14,490 bases of DNA from the NCBI GenBank assembly GCA_010028775.1, contig RHAF01000027.1:1-14490 (forward strand). The letters are read 5' to 3'. This stretch comes from Verrucomicrobiota bacterium. Its GTDB lineage: Bacteria > Verrucomicrobiota > Verrucomicrobiia > Methylacidiphilales > Verrucolacustridaceae. Under the pieces are notes generated by a model, which saw nothing but the letters and a program-made list of their open reading frames with translations, was not told the origin of the DNA and made no database searches. Position 1 is the first letter of the stretch, and each line of letters begins with the position of its first letter. Positions 1 through 6,600 of the stretch are shown here, piece by piece. The translations under genes were made by a program, and so were the position numbers.

Positions 1-189
1 GGGGCGTCGCCGATGTTGTTTGATGTGGTGGACGATCCATCCGAGAAGACCGACCTGGCTTCACAGCATCCCGAGATTGTCCAGGAACTAAGCTCTGCGC
101 TTGAGGAATATTCCCGGGACTTACCCAAAAAAGATCGCCGCCGTTCCGGGGGAGGAAGCAAAAAGCGCCCCCGCGCTCCCACGAGCTAA
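1..189 (+). CDS. Sulfatase, C-terminal fragment (5' end outside window)
   Basis: The first frame is open from base 1 and stops with TAA at 187-189, giving 62 visible residues. The visible part contains LFDVVDDPSEKTDLA followed by HPEIVQELSSALEEY. This is the typical closing segment of type I (formylglycine-dependent) arylsulfatases, where an LYDL..DP.E..NLA motif precedes a short helix. The catalytic C/S-x-P-x-R motif would lie upstream and cannot be checked. After the family-like part comes an unusual tail of about 20 residues rich in Lys, Arg, Ser and Gly (KKDRRRSGGGSKKRPR). Sulfatases hydrolyse sulfate esters, usually on polysaccharides, and are exported in Planctomycetes and Verrucomicrobia; export cannot be seen here. 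It converges on the thioredoxin-fold gene with a 36-base gap. Family assignment is fairly sure; substrate unknown. Confidence 0.72.
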   Translation, partial: GASPMLFDVVDDPSEKTDLASQHPEIVQELSSALEEYSRDLPKKDRRRSGGGSKKRPRAPTS

Positions 190-225
190 GGCATCCTCTT
201 TCCACCAAGGCGGCTGGTGCACACC

Positions 226-1794
226 TCATTTATTTGATTTATCAGAGGGAACAATCGTGACGTCGGTGATCTCCATCTTTGCGTGGGTATCCCGCCGACA
301 GCCCCGAATGAGATAAACGTCCCCCTTCTGCACCAGATTTCCCCGGAGAAACTGAAAAGCATTTTCATCCCCTTTTAAATTATCGGGGATTTCGTTAATT
401 TTATCATAAGGGCGGTTTTCCAAGCGGAGGCCTGAATTTCTGCCCGTTGCGTCAAATAACCAAAAAAATGGCGATCCTGGCGGAGCTTTTTCCAAAACGG
501 CCAAAGTCTCTGGCGATAGGTGTTGTTTTAGCCCCTCCAAACTATTCTCCATCATAAAGTCACTTCCCCAGTAAGTCCTCGTCTCCGCCCCCCGTTCCAA
601 AAGAAAACGGCTGTGGTCCATGCTAAAGTAAGCCTCGCCCGATTTTGTGCCTTCCCCCGTCAGACTCATTTCCCCCTCCCTTGACTGCACCGCCCAGCGA
701 ATGCCCACGGTTGTGACAGGAACCAGTTTGATGGTCTGATTTTTCTTCTCTCCGGGTTGCAACAAAACCTCTTCCTGCTTTTCCCCACCTGGGCTTTCAC
801 CCCTCAGGGTAAACCCGCCTGGAGAGATCCCGTCGATTTTGTATTTCCCGTCCGCATCGGTTCGCGTCAGCGTCCAATCACAAAGTCGCACGATGGCATG
901 GCTGACCGGTTTGTCGTTTCGGTCCACGACCATTCCCTCCAATGAGGCACTCTCTCCCTCCGTAATCTTTTCCAAACGAATCTCCGCCTTGGCGACCGCC
1001 TGGCCTTCTGGAACGAGGTTTTTGGGTTCTCGAATCTGTTTGTATCCGGGTGCTTGCACTAGAAGCGGTAGGCTTTGCCCTTTTCGAATGGGCAAGGCCA
1101 AGGTCGGCGTAACTTTTCCCGTGCGGTCTTCTCCCGCCACCAGCACGACTTCCGACCATCTCAAATCCTCCGGTTTGACCAACTGGATGACCAGCCAGTT
1201 GCTTTCCCGTAAAGCATCCGCAGCAGCAGGCTCAAGATATTTCACCAAACCATCGGTATCCCCACTTTTTTCCATCGCTTGAATTTTTTCCCGATCCGGC
1301 TCAAAAACCTTGTCGGCAAGCGCTTGTAAATTCTCCGAAAGTGTCATCCCGCCTTTTTTTCTAGCGGTCATGATTTTGCGAAGAAAAGGGCCCGCGGGTT
1401 CGTAACCGGTGGTCTTAAAAAAGGGTTTTTCCATCTCTGCATTGATAAAAACGAGAGTCGGATATCCACCCCGACCAAATCGTTCGTTTAACTGTTTATC
1501 TTCATATGCCTTGACCCAAATAAAATCCTGCAAGGCGTCACGGATGGCAGGGTCTGGCAAGGTTTCCGACTCCAACGATTTACACGGACCACACCAGGTG
1601 GCCGTCAGCATTAGGAAAATGGGTTTTTTTTCCGTCTTGGCTTTAATCAAGGCTTCCGCATATGAGGATTCCCAAGGCAAATCAGTCTTTGTTTCGACCT
1701 GCCTTTGCCTGATGGCCCCCTCGGGCATGGCAGAGGGAACCCCAAACCAATGGGAGGCCAGCAAGATTATGCAAAGGAAATTGGGGAATTTCAT
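226..1794 (-). CDS. Secreted thioredoxin-fold protein with carboxypeptidase regulatory-like domain
   Basis: This 522-residue protein has an N-terminal signal peptide (hydrophobic stretch about 6-19, likely cleavage near residue 22). A thioredoxin-like domain spans about 38-145, with the redox motif WCGPC at 67-71 and the cis-proline loop GYPT at 110-113. A middle region of about 150-280 has no clear family. A carboxypeptidase regulatory-like (Ig-type, CarboxypepD_reg) domain covers about 284-357, seen in the pattern LEGMVVDRNDKPV...TDADGKYKIDGISPGG. The last 160 residues are unassigned. Both active-site cysteines are present, so a periplasmic thiol-disulfide role is likely; the partner is unknown. 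The ATG lies 9 bases after the yqeY stop, so the two are probably co-transcribed. The gene is visibly more AT-rich than its neighbours, especially near its 3' end. Domains are confident; function is not. Confidence 0.85.
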   Translation of the reverse strand: MKFPNFLCIILLASHWFGVPSAMPEGAIRQRQVETKTDLPWESSYAEALIKAKTEKKPIFLMLTATWCGPCKSLESETLPDPAIRDALQDFIWVKAYEDKQLNERFGRGGYPTLVFINAEMEKPFFKTTGYEPAGPFLRKIMTARKKGGMTLSENLQALADKVFEPDREKIQAMEKSGDTDGLVKYLEPAAADALRESNWLVIQLVKPEDLRWSEVVLVAGEDRTGKVTPTLALPIRKGQSLPLLVQAPGYKQIREPKNLVPEGQAVAKAEIRLEKITEGESASLEGMVVDRNDKPVSHAIVRLCDWTLTRTDADGKYKIDGISPGGFTLRGESPGGEKQEEVLLQPGEKKNQTIKLVPVTTVGIRWAVQSREGEMSLTGEGTKSGEAYFSMDHSRFLLERGAETRTYWGSDFMMENSLEGLKQHLSPETLAVLEKAPPGSPFFWLFDATGRNSGLRLENRPYDKINEIPDNLKGDENAFQFLRGNLVQKGDVYLIRGCRRDTHAKMEITDVTIVPSDKSNK

Positions 1795-1803
1795 CGATGC
1801 TTT

Positions 1804-2256
1804 TCAGGGCAAGAGCCGACCGACCAAGGCACTGAGGGCGCGGTTATCGGCGCGGCCGGCGGCTTTGGCCTGACAAGCCTTCATCACCGCCCCCATGGCT
1901 TTTTTGTCGGTGGCGCCCAGTTCCGCAATGACCTCTTGGACCAATTTTTCCAACTCCGCCTCAGACATGGCGGCAGGAAGATAGGCTTCGAGGATCTTCA
2001 TTTCGGCTTTCTCCTTGCTGACCTGATCCTCCCGACCCCCTTTGGAGAAAGCCTCGATCGAGTCCTGTCGTTTTTTGATCTCTTTGCGTACAGCGGCTAG
2101 GACGTCCTCGTCCTTGGCGGCACCTTCCGCCCCGTATTTTTCAATCACGGCATATTTGACCGCGGACTTCAGCATGCGGAGGACGCCCAGCCTTTCCGAT
2201 TCCTTCGCTTTCATGGCTTCCTTGATCTGTTCGTCGATTTTCAGGGCTAGACTCAT
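1804..2256 (-). CDS. yqeY: GatB/YqeY domain-containing protein
   Basis: The product is 150 residues, the usual length for stand-alone YqeY proteins. The hallmark pattern is present: an N-terminal helix SLALKIDEQIKEAMKAKE, then LGVLRMLKSAVK, then KRQDSIEAFSKGGREDQV, then EAYLPAAMSEAELE, and a C-terminal GAVMKACQAKAAGRADNR. The YqeY fold is the tRNA-interacting tail domain of the GatB amidotransferase subunit; the free-standing protein has been linked to tRNA-dependent amidation but its exact role is not settled. The ATG at 2254-2256 is chosen because the family begins here. The frame can be extended to a TTG at 2325, but that adds 23 residues unlike the family and intrudes into the divergent promoter region. 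It is first in a two-gene minus-strand unit with the thioredoxin-fold gene. Confidence 0.92.
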   Translation of the reverse strand: MSLALKIDEQIKEAMKAKESERLGVLRMLKSAVKYAVIEKYGAEGAAKDEDVLAAVRKEIKKRQDSIEAFSKGGREDQVSKEKAEMKILEAYLPAAMSEAELEKLVQEVIAELGATDKKAMGAVMKACQAKAAGRADNRALSALVGRLLP

Positions 2257-2309
2257 GGATTCACTCAACAGGGGTGCAGCCTCCGGGTCAATGGGGAAGC
2301 AACGAATCT

Positions 2310-2346
2310 TTGCCCAGAGATGCAAAACCGGGCTAGAAGATTGGAT
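2310..2346 (+). promoter_or_regulatory. Candidate sigma70-type promoter for the GT39 gene, leaderless spacing
   Basis: In the 88-base gap between the divergent yqeY and GT39 genes there is a TTGCCC (2310-2315, 4/6 match to the -35 consensus), an 18-base spacer, and TAGAAG (2334-2339, 4/6 match to the -10 consensus). The expected transcription start falls at about 2345-2346, on the ATG of the glycosyltransferase. Both hexamers are weak matches, so the call rests mainly on spacing and on the absence of a good ribosome binding site. No convincing promoter for yqeY was seen on the other strand. Confidence 0.28.
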
Positions 2347-3856
2347 GCGTTGGAAACCCTCAGAGGCTCAGTGGGCCCTTCTTTGGATCGGAGTAGTCAC
2401 TTGCTTTCGACTTTGGTTCGCACCCCACCTCGATCTGGTCGGCGATGAGGCCCACTACTGGGAATGTGGCCGCTCGCTGGATTGGAATCATTATGGCAAG
2501 GGGCCAGGTGCCGCTTTGGTCATCCGAATTTTCACCCTGATATTGGGGGAGCATGTTTGGGCCGTCCGTCTCCCGGCAGTTTTGCTTTCAGCCGGGACCG
2601 GTTGGCTGATCTTTCTTCTGGGAAGAACCTTTTACAGTGACCGGGTCGGTTTGGCCGCCGTGGTGGCGGCCTCCGTGATGCCCCTTTTCGCCATCGGAAG
2701 CATTCTGATGACCATCGACCCCCTCAGCGTTTTCTTTTGGGGTGTGGCGGCGCTTTCTTTTTGGTCGGCGGTGCTAAGCGAAAAGAAAAGACACTGGATC
2801 CTGACCGGCCTATGGGTGGGACTGGGCTTTCAATGCAAATATACCAATGCGGCGGAATTGGTCTCCTTCGCCCTTTTTCTGATACTAACGCCCGGTCGGA
2901 GAAAGTTCCTGATCTCCGGACGCATGCTCCTCCTTTTGTTTGCTTTTGCCCTTTTGGCTCTACCGATCGTGATTTGGAACGCTTTATATGGCTGGGTGAC
3001 CGCCCTGCACGTTTTTGAGGGGGGCGATCTGGATCGTGGGTTTCATCCGGACTGGGGAAAGTTTGCCGGGTTTTGGCTCTTGCAGGCGGTGGTGGTTTCG
3101 CCGCTGCTTTTTCTCTTCATGTTGGCGGGGTCCCTGCGTCCCATTGTGGGTAAATTCGGCCGTGAAGGCTCGACCTACCTCCTTTCACTCTTTTGGCCGC
3201 TTTTTGGTGGCTATGCGTGGATCAGTCTGAACAAAACGGCCAACGGAAACTGGACGGCCCCGGCACTGTTGGCGGGGTTGATTCTGGGCAGCGCTTGGGC
3301 CATGCATAACATCCAAAGTGGAGCCCGGAAATGGAAATGGGTGGTTGTGTCGGGTCTGGTTATCGGCTTGGTGGAAACCGCGCTGCTGCACGACTTTCTC
3401 CCGCTCCATTTCAAAAACAATCCACTGGACCGGGCCAAGGGATGGAAGGATCTGGCAGGGGAGGCAGAGAAGGTCAGGCGGCAGGTGGGAGCGGACTTTG
3501 TCATCGCGGACGAATACCAAACCGCAAGCCTGCTCTCCTTCTACCTGCCAGATCAGCCCCGGGCTTTTACCCCAGATTGGCCACAGGTCATGACCCAATA
3601 CTCCCTTTGGCCCAGTTATCGGGAAAAGTTTCCTGCTGGGAGCACCGGACTTTATGTGGCGGAACAGCCGAACGCCTTGCCTCCCATCCTTCGGGATTTT
3701 GATCAAGTTCGGGTCGTTGCCACCTACCGCAGATCCACCTGGGGCCAGCCCACTGGTCCGACCTTCCATTTCTATGAATGCCGCGGCCTGAAGAGTGGAC
3801 AACCCACCAGCTGGCGCGACAGGCTGGAGTATACCCGGCAACAAAAGAAACCGTGA
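2345..3856 (+). CDS. GT39 (ArnT/PMT-like) membrane glycosyltransferase
   Basis: This 503-residue polytopic membrane protein has about 11 hydrophobic segments. It starts with a membrane helix (about 10-27) followed by DEAHYWE at 34-40, the acidic motif of the first loop of GT39/ArnT-type enzymes, which is essential for transfer. Further family marks are LDWNHYGKGPGAALVIRIF (45-63), the FYSDRVGLAA segment near 96-105, MTIDPLSVFFW (122-132), GLGFQCKYTNAA (159-170) and the late NKTANGNWTAPA (297-308). These enzymes move a sugar from a polyprenyl-phosphate donor to lipid A, protein or another acceptor on the periplasmic face. The frame is open further upstream (to 2042), but that part is antisense to yqeY and unlike the family, so the ATG at 2345 is preferred; ATG at 2291 is a weaker option. 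The stop overlaps the GTG of the next gene by four bases (GTGA), implying translational coupling. Acceptor unknown; an envelope glycolipid fits the LptF/G neighbour. Confidence 0.87.
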   Translation: MRWKPSEAQWALLWIGVVTCFRLWFAPHLDLVGDEAHYWECGRSLDWNHYGKGPGAALVIRIFTLILGEHVWAVRLPAVLLSAGTGWLIFLLGRTFYSDRVGLAAVVAASVMPLFAIGSILMTIDPLSVFFWGVAALSFWSAVLSEKKRHWILTGLWVGLGFQCKYTNAAELVSFALFLILTPGRRKFLISGRMLLLLFAFALLALPIVIWNALYGWVTALHVFEGGDLDRGFHPDWGKFAGFWLLQAVVVSPLLFLFMLAGSLRPIVGKFGREGSTYLLSLFWPLFGGYAWISLNKTANGNWTAPALLAGLILGSAWAMHNIQSGARKWKWVVVSGLVIGLVETALLHDFLPLHFKNNPLDRAKGWKDLAGEAEKVRRQVGADFVIADEYQTASLLSFYLPDQPRAFTPDWPQVMTQYSLWPSYREKFPAGSTGLYVAEQPNALPPILRDFDQVRVVATYRRSTWGQPTGPTFHFYECRGLKSGQPTSWRDRLEYTRQQKKP

Positions 3857-4974
3857 GAATCCTCTATCGTACCCTGACAACCCAGATGATGGCTGCAACC
3901 GCGGGGGCCGTGGCGGTGCTTTCCCTGATCATAGTGTTGGGGAATGCCTTTAAGCAGATCTTTGAGTTGCTGGTCAATGACGAACTGCCTCTTTCCCTGA
4001 TTTTCAAGATGGTTGGATTGCTGATCCCCCAGGCCCTGACATTTACCATGCCCTGGGGCATCCTGGTTGCGGCTTTGATCGTCTTTGGGAGGATGTCGCA
4101 AGACTTGGAGTTGCAGGCCATTCGAGCTGCGGGAATCGGGCTGATTCCCTTGGTCGCTCCGGTCATTCTTTTCGGTCTCTTTCTTTCTTTTGTCTGTTTT
4201 TACAACAATGCGGTCCTTGTTCCTGTGACCCTGCAGAAATTCAAGTCAGTCCTTTTGGACATCGGAAGGGACAACCCGGCCTTCCTGATCCGGGCGGGGG
4301 AGGCGATGGACCGTTTTCCCGGATATCGCATCTACATCGGTCAAAAGAACGGAACCGAGCTGACCGACATTCATATTTGGGAGCTGAGCCCATCGGGGGT
4401 TCCCCGGCGCAATATCAGGGCGGAGAGGGGATCGCTCTCCGCGGACTTGGACGACCTGAGTCTGACCATCACCCTGCAGAAGGCACGCCAGGAGGAAAGG
4501 GGGGAAAACCCAAATGACCTTGGCTCGATCCGTGCGGGGTTGAGTGCTGACCAACTCCCGCTGAAAATCTCGCTACGGGGTTTTCTCAATCCGGAGGACC
4601 TCCAGGACATCCGGATTGCAGCTTTGGGGGACCTGACCAATCGGATTCTTCGCCCTGTGGAGGGCTACGTGGATCCCAAACAGGTCTATCCCATGCTCAC
4701 GGAGATGCAAAAGCGGATCAGCTTTGCCTTGGCTCCTTTTACCCTTCTGCTGGTGGGAATCCCGTTGGGAATACGGGTGCAAAGAAAAGAAACCTCCGTG
4801 GGTGTGGTCATTAGTTTTTTTGTGGTGATGGCCTACTACGCGTTGATCCTTTTGGCGGAGGGGCTGAAGAACCGGGGAGGGGCTTATCCCGAACTGATTG
4901 TTTGGCTTCCCAATCTGATCTTACAGGCTTACGGCTTCTTTCTGCTTTGGAGGGCGAATTTCCAGCAGAGTTAG
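3853..4974 (+). CDS. LptF/LptG family (YjgP/YjgQ) permease
   Basis: The product has 373 residues, close to the normal 350-370. The expected layout is visible: three N-terminal membrane helices (about 12-30, 47-78, 97-118), a periplasmic beta-jellyroll region (about 125-270), and three C-terminal helices (about 295-315, 322-342, 349-368). The family motif region LQAIRAAGIGLIPL (87-100), equivalent to E..ALRAAGIS, is present, as is the IPLGIRVQRKETSVG junction after TM4. In LPS transport, LptF and LptG form the inner-membrane pore of the LptB2FG ABC exporter that extracts LPS towards LptC and LptA. Only one of the pair is here, and the sequence does not tell LptF from LptG. The GTG at 3853 is chosen because it overlaps the upstream stop as GTGA and the protein then begins like the family (VRILYRTL). 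An ATG at 3778 would add 25 atypical residues. It converges on the Mpv17-like gene with a 2-base gap. Confidence 0.9.
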   Translation: MRILYRTLTTQMMAATAGAVAVLSLIIVLGNAFKQIFELLVNDELPLSLIFKMVGLLIPQALTFTMPWGILVAALIVFGRMSQDLELQAIRAAGIGLIPLVAPVILFGLFLSFVCFYNNAVLVPVTLQKFKSVLLDIGRDNPAFLIRAGEAMDRFPGYRIYIGQKNGTELTDIHIWELSPSGVPRRNIRAERGSLSADLDDLSLTITLQKARQEERGENPNDLGSIRAGLSADQLPLKISLRGFLNPEDLQDIRIAALGDLTNRILRPVEGYVDPKQVYPMLTEMQKRISFALAPFTLLLVGIPLGIRVQRKETSVGVVISFFVVMAYYALILLAEGLKNRGGAYPELIVWLPNLILQAYGFFLLWRANFQQS

Positions 4975-4976
4975 CC

Positions 4977-5699
4977 CTATTTCTTGAGGCCGTGGGAGCC
5001 GATGAAGACGAATGCCAGACTCCAACCCGAAAAGGCCAGAAGAAAAAAGGGAACCTGCAAGGAGAGCGGTAGTCCGTAAAGAAAGATGAGGAGGGGGCCC
5101 CAATAGATAAAGTCGGGGATGATGAGGGGCAGGACGCGGTCGCGATAAAGTTGCCAATTCCAGGACCGGAGAATTCGCGAGGGTGACCAACCCAATTCCA
5201 GCCAAAGGAAATAGCTAACGCTCAAGGGTAGCGCGATCCAAGGTACAAAGCCTCCGAAATCGAGGATGATTTTGGGTAGGACCACCCTCCATTGCGGGCC
5301 AATGCCGAATAGGTGGGCTTGTAATAAATAAAAAAGATCCACCATCCATCCGGTAAATGCGAAAAAAAGAAAATTGCATCCCAAGCGCCGGGTTCGGGCC
5401 CAATCCCATGATCGATCGGGACCGACGATTGTGCGAACAGACTCCGGCAAAAGAGTGCCGGCCACAGCCGTCAAAATCGCGGAGAGAGCCATGCCCCCGG
5501 AATTCTTCCAAGCGGCAAAAGCATCGCAAGAGGCCTGAACGAGGGGAAAGTGCCCGTAGCTGAAATACAGGGCTATGGCGATGGCCTGAAAAAAAAGAAA
5601 AACGCGGTAGAAATTTCGAACCGCCAGGATGCCCGGGCGAAGCGCGTCTTGTAGGGACCAGGGAGAGGGCAAGCCTTCAGGCCTCGAACGAGGTTCCAC
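4977..5699 (-). CDS. Mpv17/PMP22-like polytopic membrane protein
   Basis: The product is up to 240 residues with about five hydrophobic segments (roughly 32-49, 68-88, 107-128, 145-168, 193-235). I first saw no named bacterial family. However, the C-terminal two thirds match the pattern of eukaryotic Mpv17/PMP22 proteins in order: FTGWMVDLFY near 115-124 (family GP..h.WY), KIILDFGGFVP at 143-153 (human MPV17, from memory, has KKMLLDQGGFAP), NW at 181-182, W at 200, P at 211, and a closing W...F segment at 226-232. Mpv17-type proteins sit in mitochondrial or peroxisomal membranes and are described as channels; the bacterial role is unknown. The GTG start at 5699 overlaps the Fe-S carrier gene by 23 bases. 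A TTG at 5670-5672, just after that gene's stop and with GAAGG upstream, is an equally possible start. The pair should be one transcript. The gene is certain; the family link is inference. Confidence 0.62.
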   Translation of the reverse strand: MEPRSRPEGLPSPWSLQDALRPGILAVRNFYRVFLFFQAIAIALYFSYGHFPLVQASCDAFAAWKNSGGMALSAILTAVAGTLLPESVRTIVGPDRSWDWARTRRLGCNFLFFAFTGWMVDLFYLLQAHLFGIGPQWRVVLPKIILDFGGFVPWIALPLSVSYFLWLELGWSPSRILRSWNWQLYRDRVLPLIIPDFIYWGPLLIFLYGLPLSLQVPFFLLAFSGWSLAFVFIGSHGLKK

Positions 5700-5994
5700 A
5701 CCCGCAGGTCTGCTTGGCTTTAGGATTGATGATCTTGAAGCCCGTGTGTGTCAACTCCTCCTCATAATCAAGGGTGCAGCCATCCAGAAGTTCGACACTA
5801 TCTGCAGCCAAAAAAAGGCGGACTCCATCGTGTTCCAAGGTTCGATCATCCTGTTGGGCAGGAGCAACGTTCATGCCATAGGAAAGCCCCGCACATCCGC
5901 CTTTTTCAACAAAGAGCCTGAGACCATGCTCGAGACCTTTGTGTCCGGTAAGCTGGCGGATTTGTCGGGCTGCCTCTGGGGTGATCTGGATCAC
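5677..5994 (-). CDS. A-type iron-sulfur cluster carrier (IscA/ErpA/HesB family)
   Basis: The product has 105 residues, the normal size for A-type carriers. It begins VIQITPEAARQIRQL, the family start, and has the three ligand cysteines: C34 in GGCAGLSYGM, and C97 and C99 in the C-terminal TCGCGTSF. These proteins bind a [2Fe-2S] or [4Fe-4S] cluster on scaffold machinery and deliver it to apo-enzymes. The sequence does not separate IscA, ErpA and SufA. No isc or suf scaffold gene lies beside it, which suggests an ErpA-like free carrier, but this is weak evidence. GTG at 5992-5994 is chosen because homology begins exactly there and because a near-consensus promoter ends 6 bases upstream. An upstream extension to 6102 would run through that promoter and the divergent gene. 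It is first in a unit with the Mpv17-like gene. Confidence 0.93.
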   Translation of the reverse strand: MIQITPEAARQIRQLTGHKGLEHGLRLFVEKGGCAGLSYGMNVAPAQQDDRTLEHDGVRLFLAADSVELLDGCTLDYEEELTHTGFKIINPKAKQTCGCGTSFEA

Positions 5995-6029
5995 GGGTAA
6001 AGCATAACTCTCGGGATGTTGGGTGTCAA
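5994..6029 (-). promoter_or_regulatory. Strong sigma70-type promoter predicted to give a leaderless mRNA
   Basis: Reading the minus strand, a perfect -35 hexamer TTGACA (6024-6029) is followed by a 17-base spacer and TATGCT (6001-6006, 4/6 match to TATAAT). Counting from the -10, position +1 falls on base 5994, the G of the GTG start codon of the Fe-S carrier gene. The transcript would have no 5' leader and no Shine-Dalgarno sequence. The perfect -35 and ideal spacing make this the best promoter in the window. Confidence 0.6.
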
Positions 6030-6082
6030 AAAACCCGGAAATTTCACTGGTCGGGTGATGGAGACAATTGAATGATAGATCG

Positions 6083-6550
6083 ATGAGCCGTTGGTGCACC
6101 ATAAACTCGTCCCTGGTCCTCCTGATCGCAGTCTGCGCTGTCGCGATGAGTGTGGAGCCACCTTTCTCATCGGTAGAAGGGGATTCGAAGTTCGTGGTTT
6201 TAGCCCAGGGCTGGGCGGACGGGGTGGGAGGGAATCGGCCTGATGAGTTGAATCAGATTCTGGATCAGCAATACCAGCACATTCATGGAACGGGACTGTT
6301 GGAGACCAAGGCGCAATTCCTCGAGGCACTGCGGAATGGAAGCCGGAAATACCAACCCATCCATCTGGAGGAATTGGAGGTCAAAAACCACGAGAACTTT
6401 GCCCTAGTGACCGGCAAGTTTCCCCTGAAGGCGGAGGTGGGCGGGAAGGTGATCGAAGGGGTCAACCGCTTTTGCATGATCCTGATCCGTCGGGCGGAAG
6501 GATGGAAAATTCTCCAATTCCAAGCCACCGCCCTTCCGGCCAAGAGTTAA
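6083..6550 (+). CDS. Secreted NTF2-like (SnoaL/DUF4440-type) protein
   Basis: This is a small protein of 155 residues. The N-terminus is a signal peptide: MSRWCTINSS followed by a hydrophobic core LVLLIAVCAVAM. The mature part has the layout of an NTF2-like fold: early helices (LNQILDQQYQHIHGTG, TKAQFLEALRNGS) and then strands with NFALVTGKFPLKAEVGGK, GVNRFCMILIRRAEGWKILQFQAT. The G.K......F..I..R...GWKI pattern is typical of DUF4440/SnoaL-type members, which bind small ligands or act as simple catalytic cones. No catalytic residue can be named. The ATG at 6083 is used since it begins a clean signal peptide; a TTG at 6068 in the same frame is less likely. The gene diverges from the Fe-S carrier (88-base gap) and lies 50 bases before the antiporter gene. 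Fold is likely; role unknown. Confidence 0.68.
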   Translation: MSRWCTINSSLVLLIAVCAVAMSVEPPFSSVEGDSKFVVLAQGWADGVGGNRPDELNQILDQQYQHIHGTGLLETKAQFLEALRNGSRKYQPIHLEELEVKNHENFALVTGKFPLKAEVGGKVIEGVNRFCMILIRRAEGWKILQFQATALPAKS

Positions 6551-6600
6551 CCGTTTCCTTTGCGGTTGGGCAGGTCAGTTGATTCTGCCAAGATCCTTCC

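Noticed and set aside
203..219. Hairpin CACCA/TGGTG between the convergent sulfatase and thioredoxin-fold genes as a terminator
   Set aside because: The stem is only 5 pairs with a 7-base loop, and no T-run follows it on either strand.
2042..2344. Upstream extension of the GT39 gene
   Set aside because: The extra part is antisense to yqeY, has no family resemblance, and the GT39 pattern starts at 2345.
3185..3898. Open frame of 237 codons antisense to the GT39 gene
   Set aside because: No domain or start signal, and it is fully covered by a convincing membrane enzyme on the other strand.
5995..6102. N-terminal extension of the Fe-S carrier to 6102
   Set aside because: It covers a near-consensus promoter, overlaps the divergent gene and lies outside the family domain.
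6569..6589. Hairpin GGCAG/CTGCC between the NTF2-like and antiporter genes
   Set aside because: Five pairs, an 11-base loop and no T-run; likely chance.
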